Origin: Actinoplanes lutulentus
GTDB lineage: Bacteria > Actinomycetota > Actinomycetes > Mycobacteriales > Micromonosporaceae
Length of the DNA: 64,000 nucleotides
Assembly (NCBI RefSeq): GCF_003259845.1
Contig: NZ_QLMJ01000021.1
Coordinates: 124,001-188,000 of the forward strand
Direction: 5' to 3'
Shown here in pieces: positions 41,647 through 49,707 of this stretch. Each line of letters starts with the position of its first letter. Positions within the stretch are counted from its first letter, which is position 1. The notes beneath the pieces were generated by a model. That model worked only from the letters and a program-made list of their open reading frames with translations, was not told the DNA's origin and ran no database searches. The position numbers were made by a program, and so were the translations under genes.

Positions 41647-42247
41647 TTCGTTCCCCCGGTGCGCCGGCTGACCCGAGGTGCTGCACCGCAGCGCAAACGC
41701 CAGCCCCGGTGACCAGCGTTCTCGGGCCGGCCTGGAAGCAGTACCGGTGAGGAGCGTGGCGAGGCGGCCAACGTCGTGAGTTTGTGGCTGCCATGGTGGC
41801 CGAACCTCACAAGATCTGTGGGAGGGCCTCGCCTTGCGTGATGCGTTCGCCGTCTCGCTTCCTCGACCTTGTGAGTTTCGGGCTGCTCGGCCGGCTGAAG
41901 CTCACAAGATCGCCACTCGGCTGCTCGGCTCGGCTCGGCTCGGCTCGGCTCGGGCTCGGGCTCGGCCGGGCTCGGCTCGGCTCGGCTCGGCTCGCAGATC
42001 TTGTGAGGTTGTTGCTGGTGGGGCGGTGCAACGTCACAAGGTCGCTGAGCTGCCGAAAGGCATCGTGTGGGGTGCGCACCTCTTCTGTGATCTTGAGAGG
42101 GCTCCGCGGTTGGCCACCGATAACGGTTGTGCGACATTTTGTCCGACATCGGCGTTTTGTGCCGCATCTTCAGTGGAGGCGGTTCGGTTATCGGGTGAAA
42201 GAAGCTGAATAGTCGCTCCGAGCGAGCGACCACGCGGAAGGCACTCG
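41647..42247. repeat. Gene-free spacer with three REP-like hairpins (family B) and pentamer repeats
   Basis: No credible gene. Three imperfect palindromes share CTTGTGAG...CTCACAAG arms: 41773-41815, 41868-41910 and 41997-42043. Between the second and third lies a GGCTC pentamer array (about 41927-41995). A half-site TGATCTTGAGAG is at about 42088-42099. The last 150 bases carry the upstream region of the next gene. Confidence 0.7.
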
Positions 42248-43270
42248 ATGGCCGGCAAACCGCGGGTACCTCACGACCCGCAATCGACAATGGACGACGC
42301 TACCCGGCAGATTTCCTACGGAGATCTCGCCCTCGAAGCACAGCGGCAGGAGACACCGGCGGTGCCCGCTGAGCCGGACGTGCTGCCGGCGCACGCCGGG
42401 CAGACCCGCGGCGGGGCGGGGCATGCCGGGCCGTCACGCACTGGACAAGAGCCGCTTGACGCCACGCTGGTGATGCCCCGCCGGGAGCGGCCCGCCTGGC
42501 GCGCCACCGAGCCCGGTGAGACAGCGCGGCTCGCCAAAAGCACCAAAAACACCAGGAGCAACAAGAGCGGAAACGCCAGGAGCAACGAGAGCCTGAAGAA
42601 GACGCTCAGCATGGTGGCCGCTGCCACCAGTCTCGTTGCTGTCGTTTCGCTCGCCTGGACAGTGCTGGGATCGGAGCCCGGTGATCCCACGTTTGCCGGC
42701 GCCGTTCCGCCTATGCCCGCCGCCGTGACCAGCGCCGATGCGGGCGGCGTCGCGCCCCTGACCGAGCTTCCGGGCGACCCGATCGTGACTTCGCAGACCG
42801 ATGGCGTCACGCCTACCGCAAGCCGGACGACTGGCGCGCCCCGCCAACGGGCGAGTGCCCAGGCCAGCGTGGACCCGGACCCGGTCAAGACTCGAGCCCG
42901 CGCGACGGTGAAGGTCACCACCGAGGCGCCGGAGACGACGACGAAGACGAAGACCACAACGAAGAAGAAGTCGGCGGCAGCCGCTGAGGAAGCCTCGGTC
43001 AGCATCGGCAGCCCGCAGAACGGCGAGTCCGTCGAGGAGAGCGTCACGGTCAGCGGCGAGGCCGATATTCCTGCCGGCAAGCAGGTCGTGCTCCGGATGC
43101 GGGCGACCGAGGGCGAGGACTACCGGACGGTGGGCACCTGCCAGGGCACCCGGAGCTTCGTCTGCGACCCGGTTTATCTGGACGCCGACGAGGAGTCTTA
43201 TCAACTGGCGGTGATCGTCGCCGACGGTCTGGCCAGCGACGAGGTCACGGTTCACCGCGAAACCAGCTGA
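42248..43270 (+). CDS. Single-pass membrane protein with C-terminal Ig-like domain
   Basis: A 340-residue protein. A hydrophilic cytoplasmic N-terminus (1-116, with a Lys/Asn/Ser-rich end) is followed by one helix at about 119-140 (MVAAATSLVAVVSLAWTVLG). An extracellular Thr/Pro/Lys-rich linker (about 145-245) leads to a compact beta domain (VSIGSPQNGESVEESVTVSGEADIPAGKQVVLRMRA, Cys residues in GTCQGTRSFVCDP). The domain resembles bacterial Ig-like or Gmad2-type modules. Function unknown; perhaps a cell-surface binder. It is flanked on both sides by REP-like repeat spacers. Confidence 0.75.
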   Translation: MAGKPRVPHDPQSTMDDATRQISYGDLALEAQRQETPAVPAEPDVLPAHAGQTRGGAGHAGPSRTGQEPLDATLVMPRRERPAWRATEPGETARLAKSTKNTRSNKSGNARSNESLKKTLSMVAAATSLVAVVSLAWTVLGSEPGDPTFAGAVPPMPAAVTSADAGGVAPLTELPGDPIVTSQTDGVTPTASRTTGAPRQRASAQASVDPDPVKTRARATVKVTTEAPETTTKTKTTTKKKSAAAAEEASVSIGSPQNGESVEESVTVSGEADIPAGKQVVLRMRATEGEDYRTVGTCQGTRSFVCDPVYLDADEESYQLAVIVADGLASDEVTVHRETS

Positions 43271-43728
43271 GCGCGGCGGCCAGGAGGGCGAGCCGTAGCT
43301 CAGCTACGTCATCGGACCCTCATAAGGCGCCTGGACGACGGCTGCGGGGCACGAGCCGTAGCTCAGACGTGTCATCGCAGCCCTATGACGTGTCTGAGCT
43401 ACGGCTCGGCTCGACCGGATCCAAGATCTCCGGCGGGAGGCGGGAGGCGGGAGGCGGGAGGCGGGAGGCGGAAGGCGGAAGGAGTGCTGCGGGCGCCGGC
43501 TTGATCATGGAGAGATGTGGGCGCGAGCAGAGAAATGACGACAACCGGCCCGGGCGACACCCCCTCGATCCCGCCCGGGCCGAAAACCGCACTGCCAGCC
43601 GAGACCACGTCCCCACCCGAACGCCGCGCGCCTCAAGCTGAGGCCGCGCCACAAGCTGAGACCGTGACGCAAACTGCGACCGCGCCACCGCCCGGGAACC
43701 CGCGCCGTCACGCCAAGGAATCGCGCCC
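43271..43728. repeat. Gene-free spacer with REP-like hairpins (family C) and a heptamer array
   Basis: A long hairpin at 43353-43407 has 23-bp arms matching at 21 positions, starting GAGCCGTAGCTCAGAC, with loop CGCAGCCCT. A degenerate copy precedes it (43290-43303 GAGCCGTAGCTCAG). A tandem array of seven 7-bp units, five GCGGGAG then two GCGGAAG, covers 43433-43481. The rest up to 43728 shows only low-complexity imperfect repeats (GCGCCACAAGCTGAGACC-like) and no supported gene. Confidence 0.75.
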
Positions 43729-44571
43729 TCAGACCGACACCCGGGCCAGCACCGGCCGTACCAGCCTCGCGAACTCCTCGGCCCGCTCGATCTGCGGCAT
43801 GTGCCCCGTACCGCCAAACAAATGCGACTGCGCGTGCGGGAACGCCACCCTGGCCGCCGCCAGATGCGCGCTCGGCAGGATCACATCGCGGTCGCCCCAC
43901 ACGAGCATTGTCGGCTTGGTGTGCCCGGACACTCGCTGCAGCAGCGCCGACCGCCACGGCGCCGCGATACCCCGGAACCCGCCCAGCTCCTTGGCGATCT
44001 CCAGGTAGACCGCGGCGAAATCCGGCTGCCGCGCGATCCTGATCGCCATCTCGACCCGCTCCGGCGTGACCAGCGCGCGATCGGCGAAGATCTGCCGCTC
44101 CATCCGGGGTGCCGTGCGCGCGTCCACCCGGGCCAGCAAGCGCCGGCCCAGCCCCGGAACGGCGAGCAGCCGCAGCGCGATCGTCACTTCCTTGCCGAAT
44201 CCGGCACTGTTCACCAGCGTCAGCGTCGACACCCGATCAGGCTGCGAAGCCAGCATCGTCATCGAAACGGCGCCACCCAGCGAGTTGCCCATCAGGTGCA
44301 CCGCGTTTAGGCCGAGCTCGGACAGAGCCGCCCACACCCCGTCGGCGAGGCCGTCGAGCGTGGTCGGGGCGGGCAGCCGCTGGGAAAGCCCGAATCCCGG
44401 CATGTCCAGGCTGATAACCCGGTATTCGTCGTCGAGCAACGAATGCTGCAACGACCAGTCCTCGAGGCTGCGCCCGATCCCGTGCAAAAGGACAACCGCG
44501 GGAGCCGAAACAGAACCGCTCTCGTGAACGCGAATGCGAATGCGCGTACCGCGTACCTCAATGAATTTCAT
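43729..44571 (-). CDS. Alpha/beta hydrolase
   Basis: A 280-residue alpha/beta-hydrolase fold enzyme. The oxyanion region is VVLLHGIGRSLEDW, the nucleophile elbow HLMGNSLGGAVSM (Ser in GNSLGG), the acid LVWGDRDVILP and the His FGGTGHMPQIE. It is the last gene of the five-gene operon with TetR, DUF4873, Baeyer-Villiger monooxygenase and SDR; starts and stops overlap by 4 bases. The natural role in this order is to hydrolyse the ester or lactone made by the monooxygenase (inference from pathway logic). Confidence 0.9.
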   Translation of the reverse strand: MKFIEVRGTRIRIRVHESGSVSAPAVVLLHGIGRSLEDWSLQHSLLDDEYRVISLDMPGFGLSQRLPAPTTLDGLADGVWAALSELGLNAVHLMGNSLGGAVSMTMLASQPDRVSTLTLVNSAGFGKEVTIALRLLAVPGLGRRLLARVDARTAPRMERQIFADRALVTPERVEMAIRIARQPDFAAVYLEIAKELGGFRGIAAPWRSALLQRVSGHTKPTMLVWGDRDVILPSAHLAAARVAFPHAQSHLFGGTGHMPQIERAEEFARLVRPVLARVSV

Positions 44572-45419
44572 CGGGTGACCGCCGGGGAGCGTGACGCTGA
44601 CGCGGTGGTGAGCGCGCGCACGATCCGTGCGTGACCGACAGGAAAAAGCCTGGCCAGGATGTCCGGCGCCTTGGCGCTGGACGAGATCAGCAGTCGCGCC
44701 TGTCGCTTCGCGACGGCGCGCAGAATCAAGGCCGCGGCCTTGTCGGCGGGATAGCTCAGCAGCGCGGCGAAGAGCTTGCGATTGGGCTCGATCTCGCTCT
44801 CCGGTACGGAAATACCGACCAGCGCGCTCTCCGCGATCCGGGTACGAATACCGCCGGGATGAACCGTGGTGACACCGATCCCGTTCTCGGCGAGTTCCGC
44901 CCGCAACGCCTCGCTGAGACCGCGCAGTGCGAACTTGCTGGCGCTGTAGGCGGACTGGCCGGGCGGCGCGATCAGCCCGAACAGGCTTGACACATTGACC
45001 AGATGCGATCCGGACGACAATGCCGGCAACAGGGCGTGCGTGAGCAGCATCGGGGCGCGAAAATTCACGTTCATCACGGTTTCGAACTGCTCGACGGAGA
45101 CCTGGTCGAAGCGGCCGCCCAGCGCGATGCCGGCGTTGTTGATCAGCAGGCCGATCGCGGGGTGCTCGGCGAGGATCCGGGCGCCGAGGCCTTCCACAGC
45201 GGACCGATCGGCGAGGTCGGCGATCACGGTCGTCACGGTGATGCCGGGATGGGAACCGCGGATCCGGTCGGCGACCGGCTTGAGCCGCGCCTCGTCGATG
45301 TCGACCAGGACGAGGTCGCTGCCGCGCTCGGCGAGTCCGTACGCGAGATGTTCGCCGATGCCGCTTGCCGCGCCGGTGAGCACCGCGGTCTGTCCGGCGA
45401 ACCGATAGGGACTGCTCAT
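44568..45419 (-). CDS. Short-chain dehydrogenase/reductase
   Basis: A 283-residue classical SDR. NAD(P)-binding TGAASGIGEHLA (about 15-26), NNAGIA, and the catalytic Ser in NVSSLFG with YSASK (Tyr/Lys). Asp in LVLVDIDEARL after strand 2 suggests NAD preference. In the operon it would oxidise an alcohol to the ketone that the Baeyer-Villiger enzyme then converts to an ester. Overlaps both neighbours by ATGA. Confidence 0.92.
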   Translation of the reverse strand: MSSPYRFAGQTAVLTGAASGIGEHLAYGLAERGSDLVLVDIDEARLKPVADRIRGSHPGITVTTVIADLADRSAVEGLGARILAEHPAIGLLINNAGIALGGRFDQVSVEQFETVMNVNFRAPMLLTHALLPALSSGSHLVNVSSLFGLIAPPGQSAYSASKFALRGLSEALRAELAENGIGVTTVHPGGIRTRIAESALVGISVPESEIEPNRKLFAALLSYPADKAAALILRAVAKRQARLLISSSAKAPDILARLFPVGHARIVRALTTASASRSPAVTR

Positions 45420-46870
45420 GAGGCCACCTTCGAGGTCGTCAAAGCGGGAGTGAAGGTCATGTCGCGGGTGACGTCCGCGCGCGGGGTGCTGAACAGGTCA
45501 CGCAGGTAGTTCTGCCGGACGACCCACGGATCCTTGTCGCCCTGGCGGGGGAACGTGTCGAGGGCGCGCTGGACATATCCGGACGAGAGGTCGATCAGCG
45601 GGCGCCCGGTGCGGGCCGGAGCGGTGGGGGTGGCGGTCGCGTACCCGTGCCGGGCCATGTGGTCGAGCAGCTTCAGCACGTACCGATGGGACAGGTCGGC
45701 CCGCAGCGTCCAGGACGCGTTGGTGTAGCCGATGCAGTAGGCGAGGTTGGGCACGCCACTGAGCATCAGACCTCGGTAGGCCGAGCGCTGTCCGATATCG
45801 ATCGGGTCCCCGTCGACCGTGAGGGTGATGCCGCCGACCGGGAGCAGCTTCAGCCCGGTCGCCGAGACCACCACGTCGGCCTCGAGGATCTCGCCGGATT
45901 TCAGCCGGATGCCCTCCGGCACGAATGTGTCGATGTGGTCGGTCACCACCGACGCCCGGCCCTCGGCGATGACGGTGAACAGGTCGCCCGACGGGATCAC
46001 GCAGAGCCGTTGATCCCACGGTTCGTAGCGGGGTTTGAAGTGCTCGTCGACGTACTCCGGGCTCTTCAGGTATCGCACGGCCATGCCGCGCAGCGCGCGC
46101 CGGACCAGCTTTGGCCGGCGCCGCGCCAGCTGGTAGAACGTCTGGGTCAGCGCGATGTTCTTGGCGCGGGCGACGCGGTTCGCCGCCGTCGGCGGCAGGA
46201 ATCGGCGGGCCAGGTCGGCGATCACGTCACGGTTCGGCAGTGCGGTGACGTACGTGGGGGAGCGCTGCAGCATCGTGACATGCGACGCGTCGGCGGCCAT
46301 CGCGGGGACGAGGGTGACCGCGGTGGCGCCGCTGCCGATGACGACGACGCGTCTGCCGGTGTAGTCGAGGGTTTCCGGCCAGAACTGCGGGTGGACGAGC
46401 GTGCCGGTGAAGTCAGAAATTCCGGGAAAATCCGGCTGGTGGCCCTCGGTGTAGCTGTAGTAGCCGGCGCAGCCATAAAGGAAATCGCAGGTCAAGACGG
46501 TGCCGTCGGCGGTGCGCACGGTCCACCGGGAGTCTGACGAAGACCAGTCGGCACGCATCACCCGCTGCCCAAACCGGATATTTCCCGTTATGCCAGCTTC
46601 CTCCGCCGTCTCTTCGATATACCGGCGGATCTTGTCGCCGGACGCCAGCGACTCCGGCTCACGCCACGGCCGGAACGGATAGCTCAGCGTGTACATGTCC
46701 GAATCAGATCGCACCCCGGGATAGCGGAAAAGATCCCACGTGCCGCCGATCGCGTCGCGCGCCTCCAGGATCGCGAAGGTGTCGCCGGGTCGCTGCTTGC
46801 GTAGCCGCCAGGCCGCCCCGATGCCGGACATGCCGGCGCCGACGATCAGGACGTCGAAGTGCTCGGTCAT
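45416..46870 (-). CDS. ethA: EthA-like Baeyer-Villiger flavin monooxygenase
   Basis: A 484-residue class B flavoprotein monooxygenase. The FAD motif is VGAGMSGIGAAW (about 10-21), the Baeyer-Villiger fingerprint FTGTLVHPQFW spans Phe154-Trp164, and the NADPH motif is VVIGSGATAVTL. Blocks such as GGTWDLFRYPG, RSDSDMYTL, HVTMLQRSPTY, PWDQRLC and GYTNASWTLRADL match EthA of Mycobacterium tuberculosis as I recall it. EthA oxidises ketones to esters and activates thioamides. Here it lies in an operon with SDR and hydrolase, and a TetR protein heads the operon, as EthR regulates EthA. Confidence 0.92.
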   Translation of the reverse strand: MTEHFDVLIVGAGMSGIGAAWRLRKQRPGDTFAILEARDAIGGTWDLFRYPGVRSDSDMYTLSYPFRPWREPESLASGDKIRRYIEETAEEAGITGNIRFGQRVMRADWSSSDSRWTVRTADGTVLTCDFLYGCAGYYSYTEGHQPDFPGISDFTGTLVHPQFWPETLDYTGRRVVVIGSGATAVTLVPAMAADASHVTMLQRSPTYVTALPNRDVIADLARRFLPPTAANRVARAKNIALTQTFYQLARRRPKLVRRALRGMAVRYLKSPEYVDEHFKPRYEPWDQRLCVIPSGDLFTVIAEGRASVVTDHIDTFVPEGIRLKSGEILEADVVVSATGLKLLPVGGITLTVDGDPIDIGQRSAYRGLMLSGVPNLAYCIGYTNASWTLRADLSHRYVLKLLDHMARHGYATATPTAPARTGRPLIDLSSGYVQRALDTFPRQGDKDPWVVRQNYLRDLFSTPRADVTRDMTFTPALTTSKVAS

Positions 46871-47175
46871 GCGGTCCTCCCGAACCAGGGCGGTGTGCCG
46901 GTGCCGGAGATCCGTACCCCGCCCCAGGGGTCGGGTTCGCTCAGCTTGACCGGGGTCTCGATGTCGGCGTCGTCACGGGTGATGACGATGGCGGCCTTGC
47001 GCAGCCCACCGCCGACGCGTTCGCGCAGCGTGTCGTCCGGTCCGGTGCGGCCGGCCCAGCGGAACCGGCCCTCGACCGGCTCGAAGTGGGCCGACATCCG
47101 GACCTCGACAGCGATCGGGCCGTCGTCCAGCCGCAGCGTGGCCGGGCCCCGGTATTCCTCTTCGTCGGTGCTCAT
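46867..47175 (-). CDS. DUF4873 small protein
   Basis: A 102-residue beta-rich protein: EYRGPATLRLDDGPIAVEVRMSAHFEPVEGRFRWAGRTGP. It matches the DUF4873 domain, which also occurs fused to the C-terminus of flavin monooxygenases of this class. As a separate gene overlapping the EthA-like gene by 4 bases it probably acts with that enzyme, perhaps as an accessory subunit (inference). Confidence 0.85.
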   Translation of the reverse strand: MSTDEEEYRGPATLRLDDGPIAVEVRMSAHFEPVEGRFRWAGRTGPDDTLRERVGGGLRKAAIVITRDDADIETPVKLSEPDPWGGVRISGTGTPPWFGRTA

Positions 47176-47867
47176 TCACCCTCCGCTTTTTTAAGATCAA
47201 ACGCGGCCAGCCCGCCCGGGATGTCCGCGGCGCGTTGCATGCCGGAGATGCCGCTCCAGAGGAACGTCGTCAGGTAGTCGCAGAGTGCGTCGCGGCTGAT
47301 CGGCTGCTGCTGGCGGAGCCACCAGTCACCGACCGACTGGACGTAACCGACCACTCCGTACGCCCACGGCAGGGCGGCGCCGGAGTCGAGTCCTCGGGCC
47401 CGCAGCCGGTCGCCGAAGATCCGGGCGAGGCCGCTGGCCACGGTGTCCATCACGTCGGCGACCACGTCGCGGTGCCGGGCGATGTCGGGCTGATGCACGA
47501 CGAACCGGTACAGGTTCAGGTCGGCCTCGATCTGTGCCAGGTAGACGTCGATGACCGCGGCCACGACGGCCCGTTCCTCCCGGACGCCGGCCACGGCCGG
47601 GACCATCGCCTCCAGGATGATCTGGCCGGCCGACTGCCCGACCGCGAGCCAGAGCTCGGACTTGTCGGCGAAGTACCGGTAGAGGACCGGCTTGCTCACG
47701 CCGGCGTGCGCGGCGATCGCCTCCATGCCGATGTCCGGGCCGTGCAGGCGGATCGCCTCGATGGCCGCGGCAGTCAACTCCGCACGTCGTTGCTCGCGGT
47801 GGTTGTCCCAGCGGCCTTTACGGCCGTCATTTTTGCCGGGATTGACGGGAGGAGTGACCGGGCTCAT
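47172..47867 (-). CDS. TetR family regulator of the Baeyer-Villiger operon
   Basis: A 231-residue TetR protein. HTH: AAIEAIRLHGPDIGMEAIAAHAGVSKPVLYRYFADKSELW (about 33-75). The frame is open far upstream; ATG 47867 (MSPVTPPVNPG) is the sensible start, next to the operator GTTACCGCCGGTAAC. It is the first gene of the operon, so it is autoregulated. It diverges from an AurF-like oxygenase gene. Ends in a 4-base overlap with the DUF4873 gene. Confidence 0.9.
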   Translation of the reverse strand: MSPVTPPVNPGKNDGRKGRWDNHREQRRAELTAAAIEAIRLHGPDIGMEAIAAHAGVSKPVLYRYFADKSELWLAVGQSAGQIILEAMVPAVAGVREERAVVAAVIDVYLAQIEADLNLYRFVVHQPDIARHRDVVADVMDTVASGLARIFGDRLRARGLDSGAALPWAYGVVGYVQSVGDWWLRQQQPISRDALCDYLTTFLWSGISGMQRAADIPGGLAAFDLKKAEGE

Positions 47868-47883
47868 AGTACAAGAAGTAACT

Positions 47884-47898
47884 GTTACCGCCGGTAAC
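47884..47898. promoter_or_regulatory. TetR operator GTTACC-GCC-GGTAAC
   Basis: A perfect 6-bp inverted repeat with a 3-base centre in the 60-base gap between the divergent TetR and AurF-like genes. Such GTTAC/GTAAC palindromes are common TetR sites in actinobacteria. Occupancy would block both promoters. Confidence 0.65.
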
Positions 47899-47927
47899 GT
47901 CAAGGCCGTCCGACGGAAGGCAAGAAA

Positions 47928-48815
47928 ATGACGACCGATCGCGACCGCACCGCCACTCGGCTTCTCCGCTCGTCCGCCGAGCATTCGTACGATCCGGAGA
48001 TCGAGATTGACTGGGAGGCGCCGTTCGTCGAGGGCAAGTACTTCGTGCCGCCGCACCGGTCCAGCCTGTACGGCACCGCCCTCTGGGATCGGCTCACCGA
48101 ACAGCAGCGCATCGAGCTCACCAAGCACGAGGTGGCGAGCATCGCCGGCCTCGGCGTCTGGTTCGAGACGATCCTGATGCAGCTGCTCATCCGGGACTAC
48201 TTCAAGCAGGACCCGACCGCACCCCACGCGCAGTACGCGCTCACCGAGGTCGGCGACGAGTGCCGCCACTCGGTGATGTTCGGCCGGATGATCGGCCGCC
48301 TCGGCGCCCCGGTCTACCAGCCGGACGGCGTCAACCAGTGGCTCGGCCGCTGGATCGCGCACACCGGCACCGGTCCGCGGATGTTCGCCGCCATCCTGAT
48401 CGCCGAGGAGATCCTGGACACCCTGCAGCGGGAGGCGATGGCCGACGAGACCGTGCAGCCCCTGGTCCGGATGGTGTCGCGGATCCACGTCGTCGAGGAG
48501 GCCCGGCACGTCCGGTTCGCCCGCGAGGAACTGGCCCGGCAGATCAAGCTGGCCGGCAAGGGGCGGCTCGCCTTCGACAAGCTGGTGATCGCCCGGGCCG
48601 CCTATCTGACCGGCACCCGGCTGATCGACCCTCGGGTCTACAAGTCCGTCGGCATCTCGCCCGAGGAGGGGATGCGGGCGGCCCGGGCCAACCCGTACTT
48701 CCGGGAGACCATGCGGTGGGCCGGCGAGCGCGTTGTCGCGTACCTCAGTGATCTTGATCTGATCGGTGGTCCGGGCCTGGCGCTGTGGCGCAAGTCGGGG
48801 TTGATCTCCCGCTGA
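47928..48815 (+). CDS. AurF-like di-iron oxygenase
   Basis: A 295-residue protein of the AurF/PrnD-unrelated di-iron N-oxygenase family (ferritin-like). Iron ligands appear in helix motifs: TEVGDECRHS (Glu111, His114), LIAEEILD (Glu160/161) and IHVVEEARHVRF (His187, Glu191, His194), with an earlier Glu near 80. Characterised relatives oxidise arylamines or act as hydroxylases/desaturases on fatty acyl chains. It diverges from the Baeyer-Villiger operon across a TetR operator. It may therefore introduce the oxygen (alcohol) that the SDR and EthA-like enzymes then process. Confidence 0.88.
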   Translation: MTTDRDRTATRLLRSSAEHSYDPEIEIDWEAPFVEGKYFVPPHRSSLYGTALWDRLTEQQRIELTKHEVASIAGLGVWFETILMQLLIRDYFKQDPTAPHAQYALTEVGDECRHSVMFGRMIGRLGAPVYQPDGVNQWLGRWIAHTGTGPRMFAAILIAEEILDTLQREAMADETVQPLVRMVSRIHVVEEARHVRFAREELARQIKLAGKGRLAFDKLVIARAAYLTGTRLIDPRVYKSVGISPEEGMRAARANPYFRETMRWAGERVVAYLSDLDLIGGPGLALWRKSGLISR

Positions 48816-48860
48816 AAGCGGGATCGCGCCATCTCCCATCGAAGGGCTAGGGTATGGCGC

Positions 48861-49145
48861 ATGGGAATCGCGGATCAGGCGGTGGTGCGTTCCGGCCGGC
48901 GGCTCGACACGAGCCGATGGTGGGAGATCGCCTATCACGCGCCGACCGCGCTGTTCTGGATCGTGCTGACCGGTCTCTACGCGGTGGTCCCGGCGATCGT
49001 GGCCGGCGTGCTGTTCCTGGGCGTGGCGGCGGTCTGTTTCGTGGTCGTGGCGGCCGCCGAGGACTACCCCCGCCGGCAGCGCGGCCTCGCCGTCGCCTGC
49101 GGGATCCTGCTGGCCGCCTCCCTGGCGATCGGCCTCGCGCTGTGA
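48861..49145 (+). CDS. Small membrane protein
   Basis: A 94-residue protein with a polar start (about 1-25), two close helices over about 28-65 (LFWIVLTGLYAVVPAIVAGVL and FLGVAAVCFVVVAAA), the charged loop EDYPRRQR and a last helix (GLAVACGILLAASLAIGLAL). No recognised family. It follows the AurF-like gene by 45 bases and may be co-transcribed. Confidence 0.6.
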   Translation: MGIADQAVVRSGRRLDTSRWWEIAYHAPTALFWIVLTGLYAVVPAIVAGVLFLGVAAVCFVVVAAAEDYPRRQRGLAVACGILLAASLAIGLAL

Positions 49146-49323
49146 TCGAAGTCGCCCGGGTGCGAGACGGTTTCGGGTCGGTTGCGGGTGGACGGACGCC
49201 GACCGGCTGATCAAGACGTCGGCCTGGCGGACCCGAACCGGACGCTCGGCCGGTGGGCGGCCACTTCTTCCCATGCGAGATTGTCGCGACGGTTTCGCAG
49301 GGAGCACGCGGGGAGAAGGTTCG

Positions 49324-49533
49324 ATGGACGAGGCTCTGGTCGCCTACAACGCCGGCCGGGTGGACGGGGCCGCGGGTTACCGGGACCCGCAGATCGCCGA
49401 GGACCCCGAGCTGGGCGCCGATTACCGGGTCGGGCTGCTCGACGGCCGGATCGCGGCGTTCCACCTGATCGCCGAGATCCGCAAGGTCTTGGGCGTCGAG
49501 GGCTCGATGTACGAGGGCCCCGACGAACCCTGA
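49324..49533 (+). CDS. Small conserved-looking hypothetical protein
   Basis: A 69-residue acidic protein starting MDEALVAYNAGRVDGAAGYRD, with a predicted C-terminal helix RIAAFHLIAEIRKVLG. GGGAGAAGG ends 6 bases before ATG 49324, a good ribosome site; the longer open frame upstream lacks one. No family recognised. It could be a DNA- or protein-binding microprotein, but nothing in the sequence decides. Confidence 0.5.
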   Translation: MDEALVAYNAGRVDGAAGYRDPQIAEDPELGADYRVGLLDGRIAAFHLIAEIRKVLGVEGSMYEGPDEP

Positions 49534-49570
49534 ACCGGACACATGATCAAATCCTCACAACGGCGATCAC

Positions 49571-49602
49571 CTGCGAAGTGACCCGCCGTTATCATCACGG
49601 AA
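49571..49602 (+). promoter_or_regulatory. Possible GlnR box upstream of nnaR
   Basis: GTGAC-CCGCCG-TTATC-ATCACG-GAAAC shows three 5-base blocks at 11-base steps, matching the period and partly the sequence of the actinobacterial GlnR consensus (GTnAC-n6-GAAAC units). The middle block is poor. GlnR control of nitrite assimilation genes is well known; this site is only a candidate. Confidence 0.3.
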
Positions 49603-49707
49603 ACATGAGATGGCCGGTCCCGAAATCAGGTCTTAGGACTCTTGCGGCGGGGTGGTTCACGACCTGGTCGTGAGCGCCCGCCGACGGCGGCACAGGATGG
49701 GGACCGG

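Noticed and set aside
43433..43481. Tandem 7-bp array considered as CRISPR or VNTR locus
   Set aside because: Units are contiguous with no spacers and no cas genes nearby; a simple repeat only.
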